A DNA stretch of 64,000 bases from Cyathus striatus (GCA_025738555.1 JAOVFP010000011.1:3534001-3598000), one strand, 5' to 3'; shown: positions 48,305 to 60,700, counted from the first letter of the stretch. Notes: generated from the sequence alone by a model not told the origin. A program made the numbers and translations.

Positions 48305-48440
48305 ATCACTATCATTCACTCCCTTCTCCCCTCCCTCTCCCCCTCCCTCTCCCCCCTCTCTCCTTCCTCCCTTCCACTCTTTTATCCTTCCACCCTCATT
48401 CCTCCCCTATTTCACTCCTTCCCTCCTCCTCTTTCTCTAT
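48305..48440 (+). repeat. Polypyrimidine tract
   Basis: About 130 bases almost entirely C and T (CCCTCTCCCCCTCCCTCTCC-like). It precedes the G-rich minisatellite on the same strand. Confidence 0.85.
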
Positions 48441-48465
48441 CAAGAACCAATACAGTAACAACAAG

Positions 48466-48800
48466 AGCGCGGGAAAGCGGGAGGCGCACAGCGAGCGCGA
48501 GGGGCGGGATGGCGGGGCGGGAGGGGCGGGATAGCGAGCGCGTTAGAGCGCACAACGAGCACAGGAAGCGGAATAGCGAGCGGGGGCGGGATAGCGAGCG
48601 GAAGGGCGGGATAACGAACGAGCGGGATGGGGCGCACAGCGAAGCGGAAGGGCGGGGATAGCGAGTAGGAAGGGGTGTGCAGCGAGCGGAGGGGCGGGGA
48701 TAGCGAGCAGGATGAGGCGCGCATTGAGCGGAGGGGCGGGATAGCGAGCGGGATGAGGCGCACAGCGAGCGGAGGAGCGGGAGGCGTGGGAAAGCAGGGG
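48466..48800 (+). repeat. G-rich minisatellite
   Basis: Repeated variants of GGGCGGGATAGCGAGCG, about 17-30 bases each, with insertions of AGGCGCACAGCGAGCG. Open frames on both strands are by-products of the repeat. The run near 48502-48532 has four or more closely spaced G3+ tracts. Confidence 0.85.
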
Positions 48801-49671
48801 ATGGGACATCGAGTGCAAGGGCAGGAAGTTGGGGGATATTATGTAATATTATTGTTGCTTTGTAATATGTAAATTAGTCACATGATCAATAAATAAATTC
48901 ATTTTCTCCATATTTTTGAATGAATTTCACTCAATTTTTCATGTGAATTTCACTATATTTTCACTTTAATTTCACCTAAAATACATGAAAGTTCATGAAC
49001 CTATGCTTTTTAGAAAATATTTAAAATCACATGAAGTTCATGTAATTTCATGTGAATTTCATGAGAAATATACTCTAAATTGGTGATATTCATGTGAAGT
49101 TCATGTGAATTTCTGCCTTTCATGTGAAATTCATGTGAATTCATGGTGAAGGGGGGGGGGAGTGTAAAGTACTGGTTTAGTTCTTTATTCTGCATTCTGA
49201 GCGCATCATTTGTGCCCCTACTCTGCTTTGCCCAGACTTCATTTCCTACTTACTCCTTTGATTTGTTCTTTGTATTATACTTCTACATTCATACCTATAG
49301 GTTCCTACTTAGTATAAGTAGTCTTCAGTATTCATATCAACTCTGTACACTCTCTTCCTACTCTAAGTTCTGAAACCCGCTTCAGGTTTTCCTTTGGGTT
49401 TCTCTCCCACTACCTAGTGTAGTGGCAAAGCCTCTTCATATACTCTGGAATGTTTCCTTACATCATATATCGCCTGTCATGAAATACGAACCATTCCCTG
49501 GGGATATCCAGGAGGTGCAGCACATACACTGAAGCCATGGTTCACTTCCACACTTCTGCTCCCATTCCCATACCCATACTTACTTCGGGTTTCCATTATA
49601 GCTCTCCCACACCCTCTGGGTGTCTTCGCATTCATTTCCCAGGAAGAAGGGAATCAGTATGTAACAAGCCC

Positions 49672-50699
49672 ATGCTAAGTCTGAGATTAAGGAATGTGCA
49701 TCAAAACATGCATCAAAGTGTTCGCTAAGTTCACATTCCTTCTTGAATGTCAGTCTTCGACAACTTCCTGTCTCCTTACTTTGCCCGGAAGCTTCTTGCA
49801 TCCAAGTCTTACCCACTGAGCACTTTCTTAGTGAGCATACATGGTGTGAGTGAAATTACACATATTTTAATTTACATTACATTGTGCTAAACTAGGTACT
49901 TTAGATATTACAATCACATAATGTTGCAGTAATATTTTACCTTCCCTGCTTTTAATGGATGACTTATCATATTGGCGCCCCCTTTCTTCCACTGGCTTCC
50001 TTATGGAATTGCTTGAGCATACATCTCGACTGTTGGCTTCTTAACATTGGCAGGGGTAATCTCTGTATGCTAGATCAGCCCAAAGATTAATGTACATTGC
50101 AGCTTGCATTACCATTTCTGCTAGGTGGCACTACTTACTGTGAGGTGTCTTACTCATCCTATCATAAAGCTCATTACCTTTGCATCCATTGTGGCTTTGT
50201 CACCAATGATTATTACAGTCATAGCCTTTTGTGACTAATATACTTATCAGTCCCTCAGTGTCATATAACCAGTATACAGAACACATGTGTGAATTTGGTA
50301 AGAGATTATACATATATGTATCATGTATGCATGTGAACTTGAACATTACATCCTTAGCTACCACTGAACCCACCACACCAGCAGAAAAACTGAATCGTCT
50401 ACCGCCACCATATCCACCAAGAAGGTATGGGTCATTTCGCCCCATTGTCCATACCTTCTCTAACTTCCTACTGTTTGTGCTGTCATGCATCGTGCATGAC
50501 CAACTATTTTCAGTCAGTTAGCCATATTCTTGGTCCACTTCAGAGCAGCTTTAGTCTCCCTGTCCTTGAATGTAAACATGTTTGTGACGTTCTCGAAATC
50601 AGTTATTGGTGCGTGGGGCATTTCGAGTGAGTGGGAACTTGGGTGCGAGGGCTTCGAAGGAATGTAAGGGGGACTAGAGTTCCGGTCAGAACACCATCA
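49672..50699. other. Intergenic DNA
   Basis: No recognised gene. A 96-codon frame at 50231-50521 has no domain content. Confidence 0.4.
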
Positions 50700-52000
50700 T
50701 AATCTTTTATCTGTACCACTTATGAGTATCATTCCGTAAGATAGAAAGTGAAAACATACCTCAGGCATCGTAACAGCCCCATTTCGCGACAACTCTCTGT
50801 TACTCTTTTTCTCCTTCTCCCCCACCCACTCAGTACACGCCGCCTCCACCCACTTAGCATCCTTGAATGAGATGTTTCCCTCCTCCATAGTTTTTTGACC
50901 TCTATCACACCCTTGCACAACTGCCAGTATGTGGGAATGTGTCCATGTCAAAATGCAGTGTTAAGGAAGGATGTTGCATAGACGGAGTCCATTCGTTCAT
51001 TAGGAAATTACGAGGCCGGGGAAAGTGAGTGTATCAAAATGTTTCAATATCGGAAGGAAAGTGTCACTAGAAACGTGATCAACCATAAGCAAAGTACCAC
51101 GAGAGCCACCAAATGATACACTTGACTGCCATCCCAGTCCCCTCCTACCCCACCTCGCATACTCCAACGTGCTCCACCCTCCAGACTCACATCCCCACTC
51201 TCTGTCTCATTCACCTGCAAACACTTGTCAAACCTCAAGGGTTCCATACCCCACCCCATCCTCCTTGTTTCCGGAAGTTCCCCTGACGTATTTTGTTCCA
51301 ACTGCTTTGTCTGCACATTCACAGGTTGCAAAGAAGACAATTTACACTAAGCAGAGTAGGTGGAGGTCATTTCGCCAAGTTTGTGACACCATTTAGCTAG
51401 CCGGTGGAGGGTTTTGTCTTGAAGGGAGTGCAGGAGTGCAGCTGGGAAGTGCTTGAGGGAGAGTCAGTAGGCGGTTTAGTTGAGGTCTGTGGAAGGAGGG
51501 TTAGCGAGGTTACAAAGAGCAGGTGAATGGAGAGAAAGAGGTGGCAAAAGGGCAGTAAGCAAAGAAGACAGAAAGAAGATCCATACGATGAAGCATCTGA
51601 TTGATGCAGCTGTGAATAAGAACCCACATCGAGAATGTGGTGCAACACCAGTGTGTATGTTCCTTGTATCAGTGACAAGCCCAGGACCTTTGTCGTCCCA
51701 GCGCTCGACAAAACTGAGTGAGCTGCACAGAATTGGCAATGAGCTAGTTCCTCATATAGGCCGCGCCAGCCATAACAAGCTTTGCAGCACAATGTCAACA
51801 AACCCAGAGGCTGAAGCGCTGAAAGTGCATGCACGCGGGTACAGCCAGCAATGTCATAAGAGCTCAGTGAAGCCACCGCACAGAAGGGAATACAATCATC
51901 AAACTGACTTTATGCAACGTAGCAACACCGCTCATTACCATTCCTCTCCTCGTGCTCCCTAGCCTTCACCTGCATGTCGAATGACAGCTCCCCCTGCCCG
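50700..52000 (-). pseudogene. TPR/J co-chaperone fragment, copy C
   Basis: Going down the minus strand, an acceptor-like CTTCCACAG near 51490 precedes ACCTCAACT, followed by LKHFPAALLHSLQDKTLHRLAK in a shifted frame. Next come SSLQPVNVQTKQLEQNTSGELPE (51044-51340) and, after an intron, EEGNISFKDAKWVEAA (near 50870-50800). The J domain is missing. The region 51490-51900, upstream of the acceptor, matches 22370-22670 in inverse orientation. Stops and shifts are numerous. Confidence 0.65.
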
Positions 52001-53978
52001 ACAGCTTTGAAAGCCACATAGCTCTCCTGATATCTCTCCGCGTCTTCATGCGCTTAATCAGTTGTTTGGCTGTTCAGCCACGACATGCCCAGGTTGAAAA
52101 AGAGCAGAGGCAAGGTGTCACAGCGAGTGTAAGAGTTTATCCATTACGAGAGACGACTTGGAGGGAATTCAGAAAAGTTGGTTGTAGAAGTGGGAGTGAA
52201 GACGTACGCAGTGACCTTTCTATGCCATTGTACTAACTCTCCATGTAGACGAGGTAAACAGAGGCTCCGGCATTCCACCTAAACAAGGGTATCACCCTTC
52301 TAGTTCTCTTGCTACTTCAACTACTTCAAGTCTTCAAAGGTCGGCAAGTACACTTCAAGCTCTAAGCAGTATATCCACCGCGATGTATCACTGTGAGTAG
52401 TACAGTGGAGTGCGAGAGGGTCGGTGTGCATCATGTCAGCACTCTGGTTCGATGTTTGATGTTATGAGTTGGTGTTCCTCTAGCACCGGGGAGCCGTGGC
52501 TTGAAAGCCTATCAATACCACTAATACGCAGAAGAAGTCAGCAAGAGGAAGAGACGCCGATGACACCCATCACTCACATAAGTACGTTCATGGTGGTTTG
52601 GGGTCACAGTGGGTGAGGCGACGTTGAGAACTTGAGATTGCATTGAGTAGGTGATGTAGTATTACGTAATTGATGCACACTTCATTTTGATGTGTTCCTC
52701 TTGCAAACAAGGGGGTGCGCCGATCATAATTTCCCACAGGGGGTAGGGTAGGTAGGGTCAGGCCGAAGGCCTGACAAAAAAAAAAGGAACCCTTTGTACC
52801 AAGTCTCAAAGAGGCTGTACAAGAGATTATGCAATGGAATTAATGTGGTATATTATCATTTATAGCCGTCTATAATACTTCTTTTCACTTGATGTACTGA
52901 GATAACCAATAGATAGCACCCAATTACCAACTGGTGCATCAATAAATAACAGCTCACCATGCACAGATCACCTCAAGGTATTCAAATTTTACCAGTATAT
53001 GCCATCACTTCATTAACTAACATGAACCACTTATAGTGCTGGGGCAGAAATCCCCAGTGTCAAAGCCAGGGCTGACAGTTACAGCATCGAAGCAACCAGT
53101 ATAGCAGAAGTTGAAGAAAGTGCCAAAGAGACCAGTAGTGGTGTAAAGCCTGTTGAGATGATGGAGACAGAGTGTATTGAGGAAACCAAGAAACCAAGAT
53201 AGCTGTAGTGGGCTTGGACCTGGATGAAAGTGCAAAAATGCTCGAAAATACTTTGTATGTGCTTGAACAAGCCACATACAGTGCTTCAGCTATGCCAGAG
53301 CTTGAAGAAGAGTTGTCCCATACATCACAGGATCAACTGAACGATTGTACACAATTAAAAAAGGCCATACCGGATGTTTGTTAGGATGATGTGAGAATGT
53401 TGGAGGTTTTCAAAGGTACCAGCATACAATCCAGTCGTACTTCTCCAGAAGCACAAAGCAACTCCATGGAGTTAGAAATACTGGTATCAGGAATTTCTGC
53501 CAATGACACCATAAGTATTGAACAATTGCTCATGCAACTTCCTTAAATTAATTAACTTACTGGGGCACAAGTCCCTTACTGTAACCACCCTGGCTGTAGC
53601 TTCCACTAGCGAAGATGGCAAATGTCCAACTTCACAGCAAGCTTCTGCTTCACTGTTAACTGAAGTTGTCGTCATCAAGAAAGCTCCTAGTCACTGAAAA
53701 AGAATCTGCAAAGTGCATTAGTTGAATGTTTGTTTATGCAGTGAGGTTGTTGACAACTCACTTGATACACAGTAAACTGCAATAAGGCATGGGTGTGTAT
53801 TTATCAACACATCTTTACTACATACACACCAATCATGCTCACCTGGTCCATCCAACAGTATCATCTTGAATGTATTTCTGAGGAACCGCTTCCACGCAAC
53901 TGGATTTACAACACTTGTTGGGTCACCAATACGGGAGGTAATCTGAGAGGGAGTAAGCAAGCACGAAAGTAGAGGAGG
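52001..53978. other. Mixed DNA, no clear gene
   Basis: A hairpin GTCAGGCC-GAA-GGCCTGAC followed by an A run of about ten lies near 52759-52787. On the + strand 53040-53210 an acidic frame (ATSIAEVEESAKETSSG) stays open but ends in stops and has no recognised domain. Confidence 0.35.
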
Positions 53979-54011
53979 CAAGAGGTGGCAGATCCACCGA
54001 TCTTGGAACAT
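53979..54011 (-). repeat. 33-bp inverted repeat, left arm
   Basis: A perfect inverted copy of 55031-55063, 1.05 kb apart. Both arms translate outward as MFQDRWICHLL. Confidence 0.85.
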
Positions 54012-54518
54012 ATCCCGAACTACCCCCCCCCCCCAAAATGGGGATAAGTAGTGGCTTCTAGCATGCTAATTTCAATCTCCGCTGTAACTCAGTGCGCGAG
54101 CCCGTTCATGAGAATGGACATGTTACAACCACTTCAGAGTATCTTAAATGATTTATGTCATTGAAGATATTGAAGTGAATACATTATTTGAACAAACATG
54201 TTGCATTTTAGACTGATGTAATTTCTTGAGAAAGCAGAACTTTCGATAAGTTTACATATTTGCCTATGTAAATGGCTAATCTACTAGTACTTCGACGAGC
54301 CCAATGTGCCGCCAGCCAGTGTTAGTAAGTACTGAATTCTAAGCAGTCAAAGTACAGTAAGTACAAGGTGTTTACATAGTAGCTCTACGAGCACGAGCTA
54401 AATACACACACAAGTTTGTAAGTACCAGTGCTGGACCACTGCTTTTTTGATTATTGAGAATATATTGTTGTCTTTCTGTGCCCACGCTACATGGAGTTTT
54501 GGAGGTTGTATTAACATC

Positions 54519-54780
54519 CACACAAGTCTCACATAATCAAATATGTTGAAGTTATACTTATCGCTGCCACTAATGGATTGCGATGAAGCACATACTTGAA
54601 AGTCTGCGGCTACTCGACTCGTCGAGCACTTACTACTGATGAGACTCAAAACATGTGCACAAGTCTCACATAACCAAACATGTGTGAAGTCGTACTTATC
54701 ACTGCAACTAATGGATTGCGAAGTACGCACTTGAAAGTCTGCAGCCACTCGACGAGTCGAGCATTTATTGCTGATGAGAC
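54519..54780. repeat. Tandem duplication of about 125-bp units
   Basis: 54519-54647 and 54658-54780 are diverged direct copies beginning CACAAGTCTCACATAA and ending GCTGATGAGAC-like. Several differences are CG/CA or CG/TG pairs. Confidence 0.75.
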
Positions 54781-55030
54781 AAATAAGTACATAATTACTT
54801 ATAATCAATACTTTTCACAAGATATACCGGAATAACCTTTCCTTTTCCACCCATCGTATGGAGTAATATAAAATCCCACAGCATTTATGAGATAACAGTG
54901 CAAGTACGATGTTTTTGAAAGTACTTACAGTAATTACTGTGCGCGCTGCTCGACAAATACAATGCCGCTGAAATGCCGGGCGGTGCCGTAGCACGTGGTG
55001 TTCTTGGCTCAGGGTTGATGTACAATCCCT

Positions 55031-55063
55031 ATGTTCCAAGATCGGTGGATCTGCCACCTCTTG
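55031..55063 (+). repeat. 33-bp inverted repeat, right arm
   Basis: Perfect inverted partner of 53979-54011. Confidence 0.85.
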
Positions 55064-55219
55064 AGGGTACCCCAGCTTGATGATTTCAAAAAAATTAACC
55101 CCAGGTCGATTATTCTATTTCGCGAGCACCCTTGCTTGCAAATCGACATCAACCGGTCAACTTACAAGAATCTGGGTGGGTGTGATATACGGTGTTTCTA
55201 CTCTCTTGATTGACTTACC

Positions 55220-55345
55220 GATATGCACTCCTTTTTCACGGTATATGTTCAGTATCCTGCCCTACAGTTGACGCGCGACGACGAACGGCACTTCGTCGCC
55301 TGTTTCGACCCCTGCTTTGCCAGCGCACAAGCAGCTGCAGACTCC
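55220..55345 (+). pseudogene. TPR/J co-chaperone fragment, copy D
   Basis: The + strand frame TNGTSSPVSTPALPAHKQLQTPQ (55275-55345) corresponds to TNGTSSPASAPASTPASPVHAEQPQTPE of copy A. Only this low-complexity linker and its flanks remain. Confidence 0.6.
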
Positions 55346-56990
55346 GCAAGTTAACGTGGTGTAGGCTTATCTGGTTAAGGGGCGGGGGGGTGTCCCTCTC
55401 CATGCGGGGGCGCTGGGGAGAGTACTGGGTATATTTGAGGCTATCGGTGCGTTGATTCTTCATTTCGGTTTGGACGAGGCGTTTTTGTACTCTAGAGGCC
55501 TGCTCAGTCCCCGTCTTATACTGTCTCTTTTGGTGTGATATGTGAGTCCCCTAGCGATGCTTGTTTGGCGGGGGTTGTGCTGGGCTGAATTTTGTTGTCA
55601 TTCATGTACGCTAATTTTGCGTACTGCATTCGAAAACACTTGTCATAGACGAGGACCTTTCGTCTCTGCTGTGCGACAACGCGGATGCTCCATGAGCTCT
55701 ATACCTTTTCTCCTTGCTTTTGAAAGGAGAACTAGTCAGGACAGTAATACTTTTCGTCCTCCCCATATCCCCGTGGACTTCATCAATCAATGGAGTCCTT
55801 TGAGGATGGTATCTGGATGCCCGCTTTTTACGGTTGCTAGGGGTGGTACCCGGGTATTAGAGACCAGATCGTAGCTGGCCTTTCTCTTCAAGAGCCGTGC
55901 ATGGCCCATAGAACAGTGTACGCCTTGTCAACGGCAAGGCTTAGTGCACCCTCTTTCCTCTGTAACTCGTTTTCCTCTGTTCTATGTTGCTGGAGGCCTG
56001 AGGGTGGTGCAGTCTTCGAGATACCATTGGGTTGGGCTGGGCCTTCATCAGACGTCTACGTTTCGATTATGCACTTCGTCCATTGGCCCTAACCATGTAG
56101 AGTCTAACCTCGCGGGCTGTCTCTTCGTTATTTCGTTTTCGCCAAGTGCTTATGATCGCGCAATCACCCACGTGTACACTTTCGCTAGTGGTAATACATA
56201 GGTCCACCTCCAGATTATGCGTTTTGCAAAGAAGCCTTTCCGTTTCCGTTGCTGATACGCTAGCCTACCGTCGTACTCATACATCCAATGACCCTCTTCG
56301 TGTTAGGGGCGGGTTGCTTTACTAGATCTTGGGTGGCGCAGTCTGTCTTTTCGTTACCCTCCCTTTACTGCACCTGTGCACACCATGTAGGAAGCTTTTT
56401 CAGCTTGCGAGACTTGATGTTGTTGTCGTGGGCTACGTGGAAGGAGGGCTATGTCCTCTTCGCGATTCACATCATCTTAACAGGAGCTTTACAAGAGGTA
56501 GCTATGCTGGAGGCCTGCATCGCGTCCTTTACCTTTCATTTCCGAGAGTCTCATCGTCATAGCATTTTTACTCGACCTGGCAATCCCGTGCTCGTGAGGA
56601 CACTCAGCTGTACGAATGGTTGCTTGTGTGGCTTGATGTCGTTCCTCGTTCTCTTTTCACTACGTTTTGCCTGTGATGGGAGTGTTATGTTTCCCTTCTG
56701 TGGTTCGATAGAGGCGGTTATGTACTCTCGCATATCCGTTTGACTTCATTGTGTCGGGGAATGACTCTAGGTCACCCCCTGTCGGTGGCCTTCCTACTCT
56801 CAACCTCACAAGTCTGATTTCCCGTCCCATAGTAGGGAACAGTGTCTCTATGTCATTGAATTTCTTACACGTTATCATTACTCTTACAGCTCATTATATA
56901 CCAATATTTTCAATATGCTCATGTAGGCAAATGTGATAACATGGAAATATGACACAATAAAGTATATTCTGATCACTACACATGTAAGAA
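55346..56990. other. Less AT-rich DNA, no gene recognised
   Basis: Many short open frames occur on the + strand but none shows a domain. The text resembles decayed sequence linked to the co-chaperone copies. A TGCTGGAGGCCTG word occurs near 55990 and 56508. Confidence 0.35.
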
Positions 56991-57730
56991 CTCTGCAGAC
57001 ACATTCAAGTATCCCAGAAATCCTACGACGCAACTTAAATAAATCCCTTCCTGCGTCTCCATCTCTCCTACCTCCAAGGCAGCGGAAGCGGCCAAACAGA
57101 TTTGAGGTCAACGCGGCTCAGGCTACCCATACTACCCATGCCCCCATCACATCTATTCCATCGCCGTACATGTCCTCTACATCTGCGTATCGTTCGCGCT
57201 ATCATGGTTTATGACTTGGTTTCGAGTAGTGTACAAACTTCAATTCCTCTTCCTGGCGGCCGGAAGGGTGATTTGTCTTGCTCTATAATGGAATTAAAAT
57301 CGGCTATAGATGCGTCGAGCATTTTATGCTGGAGGTGGACAACAGCGAGATAGCGAAGGTCTTTGAAAGGGCAGGAGAATAGTGTGAAGGAGACTGAATG
57401 TCGGCTAGTCACGTTATTCCGCATATATCTATGTCACTTACGAGTATCGTTCAGTACGATGGAAGGGGAAAACATACCTTAAGCAAGGTAGTAGTCTTGT
57501 TGCTCAAAAACACTCGCTTTAATCTCGCGGCATGCCACCTTCCTCCTCGCTGACTGGCTCGGGAACCTCAGAGTATAACCCCGCCACCTCGGCCTGACTG
57601 CCGTGAAAGCAACGTTACTCCCTCTTTTCTCCATGGACGTTCTTCGCAGGCTTGCGCGGTAGCTGAGCATGGGCATGAGCGAGGCCGAAACGCAGTGCTG
57701 GGCGGGGGGGACGAAAACTGACACCATACA
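56991..57730 (-). pseudogene. TPR/J co-chaperone fragment, copy E
   Basis: On the minus strand, reading downward: a decayed EKRGSNVAFTAVRP segment (TPR), LDASIADFNSIIEQ (copy [14 protein letters not shown]), then the Met/Gly-rich tail region near 57190-57110 and a conserved RRRDGDAGRDLF shadow near 57060. The J domain between them is deleted. Confidence 0.5.
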
Positions 57731-59104
57731 TGGTGTAAAGGCGCCGGATGAATGAACACCCGCGTCAATATTTACACGGTGTAACTTTCGAGAGGAAATA
57801 AAAATGTTATTCTTTAATTACGTAACTTGACTTAACATACTATAAGTTATAATGTTTTTTAAAATGCAGTCAAAATTAAGTCAAAATGTAACAGTACTTA
57901 CTTTGTTGGTCCGTTGAACGGTTTATCTTCTCCACGTATCTACAATCTAACTGCATTCTGCACATGAGTTTGTACTCTGTTTTCCTGCCACTCTGAGGCC
58001 ATGAACACTGCTATTCGGTGTTGATTCAGTGTCGCACTTTTTTGTGACCATGCAAATTGACGCAACCATGGATACTTGCCCAACTCAATTTGAACAGTCA
58101 AAATTCAAAGGCTGGCTGGGCTTTGTTGGTCTTGCTTGAGTCTTACCTCCATTAGTGTGCGAGTCTGATACTCCTATGCTGAATGAGAATGCTGCCTCTC
58201 CGTCTGCAGGGTGCAAGCAAGGTGTAGTAGTGGTCAAACATTTACTGTCGAGCTGTTGGTACACTCTCGCGCTGGCACATTGGTACCTTTCAAGGCCTCT
58301 GCTTCGTTCTCGGCACCTCTGCTTCATTTTAAAGGTCTCAACTTCGTTCTCAAGGTCTGAAGTATTCTCATTCAGTTTTAAAGCCTCCCTTTCGTTCTGA
58401 ATATCTCTACTTCATCTTAAAGGTCTTTGCTTAATAGTTATCAAGATCTCTGGTTCATTTTTAAGCTCTAGACTGTATGCTTCGTTCGAGAGGATTCTAT
58501 TTCGTTTTGAGGGCTTTTGTTTCATTCCAAGCTTATCCATGCTGAGACTGCCGGGACGACGATACCGTGTGTCTCTCGCGCTGGGACACTGGCACCCGAT
58601 CCCACACCAGCTTCACCGCCATACTCGCACGTTGCGCCGGCTCTCGTGCTGTGGTTCTAACAGTCCCAGAATCTTCACGCGCTGGGACGCCGGCAGCGAC
58701 CTCTCACACAGCTTTGAATACATAGAAAAAATAAAAGTACAGCGCGAGAACTGAGCGCTGAACCAACTGAGTTGTGCATAATCATTTTACATACGTTATT
58801 GTTCTGTGTATTTGTAATATGTTAAGACTTACTTACATAATTAATGAATTACCTTTATTTTCCTTCGGAATTGCTGCAAGGTGTAAATTTTAACTCGGCT
58901 TTTCATTCATCCGACGCTTTTTTGTTTCCGCACATTGGTGTATAGTGTCAGTTTTCGTCCCTACCCCGAAGCCTGGGGTAGTTCATTGGTTAAGAGGATC
59001 AGACTACGACGATATCAGGGGATGTGTGCCAGACAAAGTGCGTCGCTGGAGCAAAAGCAAAAGATAAGTCTTAGTATCACGGTAGAAAGTTAGCGACATA
59101 CCCC
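57731..59104. other. Intergenic DNA with a degenerate minisatellite
   Basis: Positions 58285-58525 carry irregular 22-26-base units such as GGTCTCTACTTCGTTCT alternating with TTCATTTTAAAGG. No gene was recognised. Confidence 0.45.
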
Positions 59105-59400
59105 ACAGCTATCTCAGCCCTTTCCCAACTCCGATCGCAAGCTCAAACTTGACCCTCCAAACTCTGCACTCGGACAGAACCTCCCTACTCTCCATCTAGA
59201 TCAACTGCAAACACATGAGCTATGATATTCGTTACTTTCTGCTCTATCTACTTTGCCGAAATGTGTGTAGGTTCCAAGGTGAAAAGGTCAGCTAGAGAAG
59301 GCCCGAAAAAGGACTGCTTCAGTCTTGGATTGTTGCACCAAATGGTTTGAAGGAAATGTAGGCTTCAGAGCAGTCGTTTATGAAGGGTCTTCCGTTGGGA
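59105..59400 (-). pseudogene. TPR/J co-chaperone fragment, copy F
   Basis: The nucleotide sequence aligns with 10396-10842 of copy A, from the DLNPTE start (near 59380) to the LELARGNW end (near 59110), with a central deletion. No frame is preserved. Confidence 0.6.
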
Positions 59401-60269
59401 CGAAATCTGCAGGAGAAGGGGGTTAGTAAGGTTGAAACGAAGTGCTAAGGTAGAGAGTAACGAGAAGGATAGATGCATCCCTTATCTCGATGACACACAG
59501 CAGCTCCTCTACTCATTGATCTCCATAAAGGATAACTGGGGCACGAACACACTCCATCACCCCTCCTCGTAGCAAAGCGGAAAACACTCGTGTAGCCACC
59601 GAGTATTCGATAACACCTCAACGAGCTCCTCCAATAGATAATTGAACGTCAAAAAGAGGAGGATGAGGGAAAGAGCACCTCCTTCCGCAAAGCATTCACC
59701 GACGCCTACATAAAGTCCTCGTTGCAACAGAGCATCTCAACTCCAATGTAAATGCAGCCAAGGGAAGGCAGATCATCCAGCATAACGACTATAGGTACTA
59801 GAGTCCCCACATGCGAGCCACTTGTAACAGCGATCTTGGCATGTTCCCAAGTAAATGTTGTCCGTATATGCTAAAGCGCACGCTGTAGCGATCAGAGTAT
59901 CGAGCTGCGTGTCGAGCGCTATAACATTACACTGCAAGTTCACAAAACATAAGAAAGAAAACTGAAACAGCCCCGCGAGAAGGAAAGGTAAACGGGGCTT
60001 GGTGGAGAATCGGAAAAAGGTAGAAATCGCCCTGACTAATGAAGGATGCGAAACACGGGCGCTATAAAACGGCAAACCACCAGGTCATCCTAAACAAGCG
60101 CACTCGTAGAGCCCCAACGACGAAAGTGACTACATGACAGCGCACATCTTCGATAGTGGCAGCCACAGGCGACAGTCTAATACGAAGATCATTAAACCAC
60201 TCAGAGTTCCACTACCACACCTTCGCCATCACCCCACCGACGACGGTGAGAAAGAGAATGGAGGACTTG
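59401..60269. other. Intergenic DNA, no gene recognised
   Basis: A 100-codon frame at 59773-60075 (minus) has no domain. Part of this stretch may be intron or flank of the neighbouring co-chaperone fragments. Confidence 0.35.
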
Positions 60270-60700
60270 CAACTCACCGATAGCTTTAGAATACAGTCTC
60301 TCCATACCTCCACGGCTTTAAAACGACATTTCCCTACTCCTTGATCAAATCGGTCTGTTTCACCTTGTCTTTCGGTATCTGCAGCTACTCCTTATGCACG
60401 AGCGAAGCAGGTTGTGTCATCGAATGGATCTACGCAAGGAACGCACGTAACAGATCAGCAAGCTAAGTCAAGGCGTAGAAAAAGACCTAGGCAGTCACCT
60501 TCTCTTTTCCCCGTTCGTTAGAGTTGTCGAAAGTATCAGGAAGAGCTTGAGCAGCACTACGTCTCCTGCTAATGGCAGCCCACAATGTGTTTCTACTGGC
60601 CGTATCCTCGGTATCCTGTTTTGAGCAAGTACAACTTAAGGATAACAGCTGAGAGGGAGAGGAAGAGAGTGTGTCGTCGACGTGGACGCGACACATGAGC
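60270..60700 (-). pseudogene. TPR/J co-chaperone fragment, copy G
   Basis: Positions 60270-60400 match the first-TPR exon of copy A (LIKEQGNVVLK-like, with the donor region after TPR helix B). Positions 60480-60700 match the 5' coding part of copy A (AAISRRRSAAQ versus AAAKKRASAVQ) but lack the inverted-repeat element found at 20346-21080. Confidence 0.6.

Larger units (their letters stand above)
47698..49182. mobile_element. Non-autonomous hAT-like element with C10/G10 ends
   Basis: The element is 47706-49174 (1469 bp). The 8-bp duplication GTTTAGTT lies at 47698-47705 and 49175-49182. Terminal inverted repeats of 24 nt (20 identical) read (G/C)AG...CTTTAC(G/A)CT followed by ten Cs. Both subterminal regions are filled with TTCACATGAA/TTCATGTGAA words in both orientations. 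There is no transposase. Cargo includes a tRNA-like segment, a polypyrimidine tract and a G-rich minisatellite. Confidence 0.85.
47430..49671 (+). mobile_element. Solo LTR of the chromovirus, split by an inserted element
   Basis: The solo LTR runs 47435-49666 (TGTTATATC to GTAACA) with target duplication AGCCC at 47430-47434 and 49667-49671. Removing the insert (1469 bp plus 8-bp duplication) leaves exactly 755 bp, the length of the two LTRs of the full element, in the opposite orientation to them. The transcript-start motif AGTATTCATAT is preserved near 49327. It arises when the two LTRs of an integrated copy recombine. Confidence 0.93.

Noticed and set aside
48247..48872. Overlapping 60-126-codon frames on both strands over the minisatellite
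   Set aside because: They are Ser/Pro/Leu- or Arg/Gly-rich products of simple repeat composition, open on both strands at once.
52759..52787. Bacterial-style intrinsic terminator (GC hairpin plus A/T run)
   Set aside because: The genome is eukaryotic and no gene abuts it; treated as a chance hairpin.
58976..59040. A-box-like TAGTTCATTGGTTAAGAG suggesting a tRNA on the + strand
   Set aside because: No B box and no foldable anticodon or T arm follow; at most a very decayed tRNA-derived repeat.
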